Program-made: the position numbers and the translations under genes
Notes under the pieces: model-generated
Seen by the model: the letters and a program-made list of their open reading frames with translations, nothing else
Database searches by the model: none
Told to the model about the DNA's origin: nothing
Shown here: positions 5,063-6,120 of the stretch, piece after piece
How the letters are laid out: each line of letters begins with the position of its first letter
How positions within the stretch are numbered: position 1 is the stretch's first letter
NCBI GenBank assembly: GCA_009840715.1
Contig: VXNE01000310.1
Location: forward strand, 1 to 6,120
Length of the DNA: 6,120 nucleotides
Source: Gammaproteobacteria bacterium
Lineage (GTDB): Bacteria; Pseudomonadota; Gammaproteobacteria; Pseudomonadales; Azotimanducaceae
Direction of reading: 5' to 3'

Positions 5063-5857
5063 ATGAACGACCGACCATCCATCGAACGACGCGCGGCCGC
5101 CGACAGGGCCAACCGCACGCTCGAAGCCCTCTGCCGCGACCTCGCCGCCGGAGCATTCCGCATCGAGGACTTCGACCCCGACGTGGTCGAGCAGCTCTTC
5201 GAATTGCTGGACCGCGCGGAACCCGAACACGACTCGTTCGCATACGCCGGCGTCGGGTCGCGCCGCACACCACCGGAAATCCTCGAAGCCATGAGCGACA
5301 TCGCGCAGACCCTCGGCGACGCCGGCACTGCCCTCTCCACCGGCGGCGCGGACGGCGCGGACAAGGCGTTCGAGACCGGAGCGCTGCGCACCGACGCGCC
5401 GATCACCGTCCACACCCCCTGGCCCGGCTACAACGGCTACCGGCCGGGACGCGATCCCCAGACCGACATCGACATCGTGCATCCGAATTCCACGGCGAGC
5501 CTGCAAGGCCGCACCTACGCCGACCTCGCGCGGGAGCACCACCCGTACTGGAACCGGTGCAGCCGCGGCGCCCGCGCGCTGTTCGTGCGCAACGTGTCGA
5601 TTCTCGCCGGCGCGCTCGACGACGACGGCGGGACCCGGCCAGTGCGCGCAGTAATCGGCTACACCCCCAACGGACTCGCGGCCGGGCGCGGGGCGGGCGG
5701 CCCCCGCCCCCCCCCCCCGGCCGCCGCCGCCCGCGCGATGCCCAGGGTGAACCTCTCCCGACGCACGCCGCCCGAACCCAATGCCGCCGCGCTCGCGGCC
5801 GTCCCCGCGATCGTCCGCGACGCGATCCTCGGGCGGGTGCCGGGCCTGCCGCGGTAG
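5063..5857 (+). CDS. SLOG/DprA-like Rossmannoid protein with degenerate C-terminal motif
   Basis: A 264-residue protein; AGGAGG (5052-5057), five bases before ATG 5063, sets the start. After a helical N-terminus (1-57), FAYAGVGSRRTPPEI (59-73), STGGADGADKAFETGA (92-107), the HTPWPGYNGYRPG segment (117-129) and HHPYWNRCSRGARALFVRNVSIL (159-181) match phage and plasmid proteins of the SLOG/DprA superfamily. That superfamily has a Rossmann-like fold that binds nucleotides or NAD-derived ligands. RAVIGYTPNG (195-204) is the expected next strand. In relatives a GGT-type loop and a helix follow. Here residues 208-225 are RGAGGPRPPPPAAAARAM over a C12 run (5707-5718), then PRVNLSRR resumes the family pattern. 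That stretch is probably altered or misread. Role unknown; a ligand-sensing or DNA-recombination link is inferred. Confidence 0.85.
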   Translation: MNDRPSIERRAAADRANRTLEALCRDLAAGAFRIEDFDPDVVEQLFELLDRAEPEHDSFAYAGVGSRRTPPEILEAMSDIAQTLGDAGTALSTGGADGADKAFETGALRTDAPITVHTPWPGYNGYRPGRDPQTDIDIVHPNSTASLQGRTYADLAREHHPYWNRCSRGARALFVRNVSILAGALDDDGGTRPVRAVIGYTPNGLAAGRGAGGPRPPPPAAAARAMPRVNLSRRTPPEPNAAALAAVPAIVRDAILGRVPGLPR

Positions 5858-5863
5858 ACCGCC

Positions 5864-6120
5864 GTGCGCAACTCCCCCTACACCCTCGACGAACGCGCCG
5901 CACGCGCCGCAGGGGCCGTTCTCCAGGGCGCGGAACTGCGCCTCCCGTGCCCGATCCACGACAGCTCACCGGAGACCCTCGCCATCCGCCAGGGTGACCG
6001 CGCGCCGGTGTGGCACTGCCACGCCGGCTGCGACCCCGTCGCCGTGCGCGACGGCCTGCTCGCCGCCGGCATCCTCGTGCGGCGCAACGCGCGTCGCCCG
6101 CCCATCACGCCTGTTCCCCC
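5864..6120 (+). CDS. CHC2/Toprim-type primase-like protein, N-terminal part (3' end outside window)
   Basis: The open frame from GTG 5864 runs to the window edge, 85 residues visible. LRLPCPIHDSSPETLAIRQG (25-44), then APVWHCHAGCDPVAVRDGLLAAGIL, is the zinc-finger pattern at the start of phage and plasmid primases with a Toprim domain: C29-x2-H32 and C52-x3-C56 would bind one zinc ion. Such proteins make primers for replication; the catalytic part lies beyond the window. The start is GTG with no clear Shine-Dalgarno, seven bases after the SLOG gene's stop and in the same frame, so it may depend on terminating ribosomes. No in-frame ATG follows before the zinc motif, which supports GTG as the start. 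Confidence 0.82.
   Translation, partial: MRNSPYTLDERAARAAGAVLQGAELRLPCPIHDSSPETLAIRQGDRAPVWHCHAGCDPVAVRDGLLAAGILVRRNARRPPITPVP

Noticed and set aside
1..6120. CRISPR array, tRNA or rRNA genes, transposase or integrase
   Set aside because: No regularly spaced identical repeats, no tRNA-like fold that I could see and no recombinase motifs in any frame I read. The A/B/C elements are too few, too far apart and too diverged to be CRISPR repeats.

Overview
This is a very GC-rich, gene-dense window that reads like the accessory cargo of an integrative conjugative element, plasmid or large prophage-like island in a high-GC proteobacterium, probably gamma or beta. That reading rests on the gene mix: short orphan proteins, a DUF3085-like protein, an HU-type nucleoid protein, a NADAR-domain protein, a SLOG/DprA-like protein, a zinc-finger primase start and duplicated orphan genes. 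The window contains no conjugation, integrase, replication-initiation or rRNA/tRNA gene that would settle the replicon type.

Layout. Bases 1-187 hold the C-terminal end of an orphan gene that is a paralogue of the complete gene at 2014-2715. It is followed by a DUF3085-like gene (213-698). Bases 796-1054 look like a small conserved gene broken by about 19-22 extra bases. It overlaps by ATGA with an 80-residue conserved small protein (1051-1293). Facing these, HU is encoded on the minus strand (1307-1579), the only minus-strand gene I accept. A short N-terminal remnant of the same orphan family (1757-1833) runs directly into a repeat element, then comes the complete orphan gene (2014-2715). 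A second repeat element precedes a three-gene operon (3076-4863): a NADAR protein with a Cys/His tail, an unknown protein with an N-terminal cysteine cluster, and a small predicted cysteine peptidase. A third repeat element precedes a SLOG/DprA-like gene (5063-5857), followed in the same reading frame by the start of a CHC2/Toprim-type primase (5864 to the window edge).

The strongest non-coding signal is a family of three related intergenic elements of about 146-162 bp (A 1834-1979, B 2915-3061, C 4890-5051). Each carries GTCAAGGC and, downstream, its inverted partner GCCTTGAC. A and B keep all their internal landmarks at the same offsets to within one base. Each element ends just upstream of the Shine-Dalgarno sequence of the next gene, so genes 2014, 3076 and 5063 each look like an 'element + gene' unit. 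Element A also abuts a gene remnant, which suggests these elements take part in the rearrangement of this region.

The most interesting functional idea is the NADAR, Cys-cluster and peptidase operon next to a SLOG protein. NADAR and SLOG families are both linked to NAD/ADP-ribose-derived nucleotides and to conflict systems. That the genes form one system is inference only. Several G/C homopolymers (25-31, 2684-2690, 5707-5718) sit where a protein departs from its relatives, so sequence error must be considered before reading biology into those spots.
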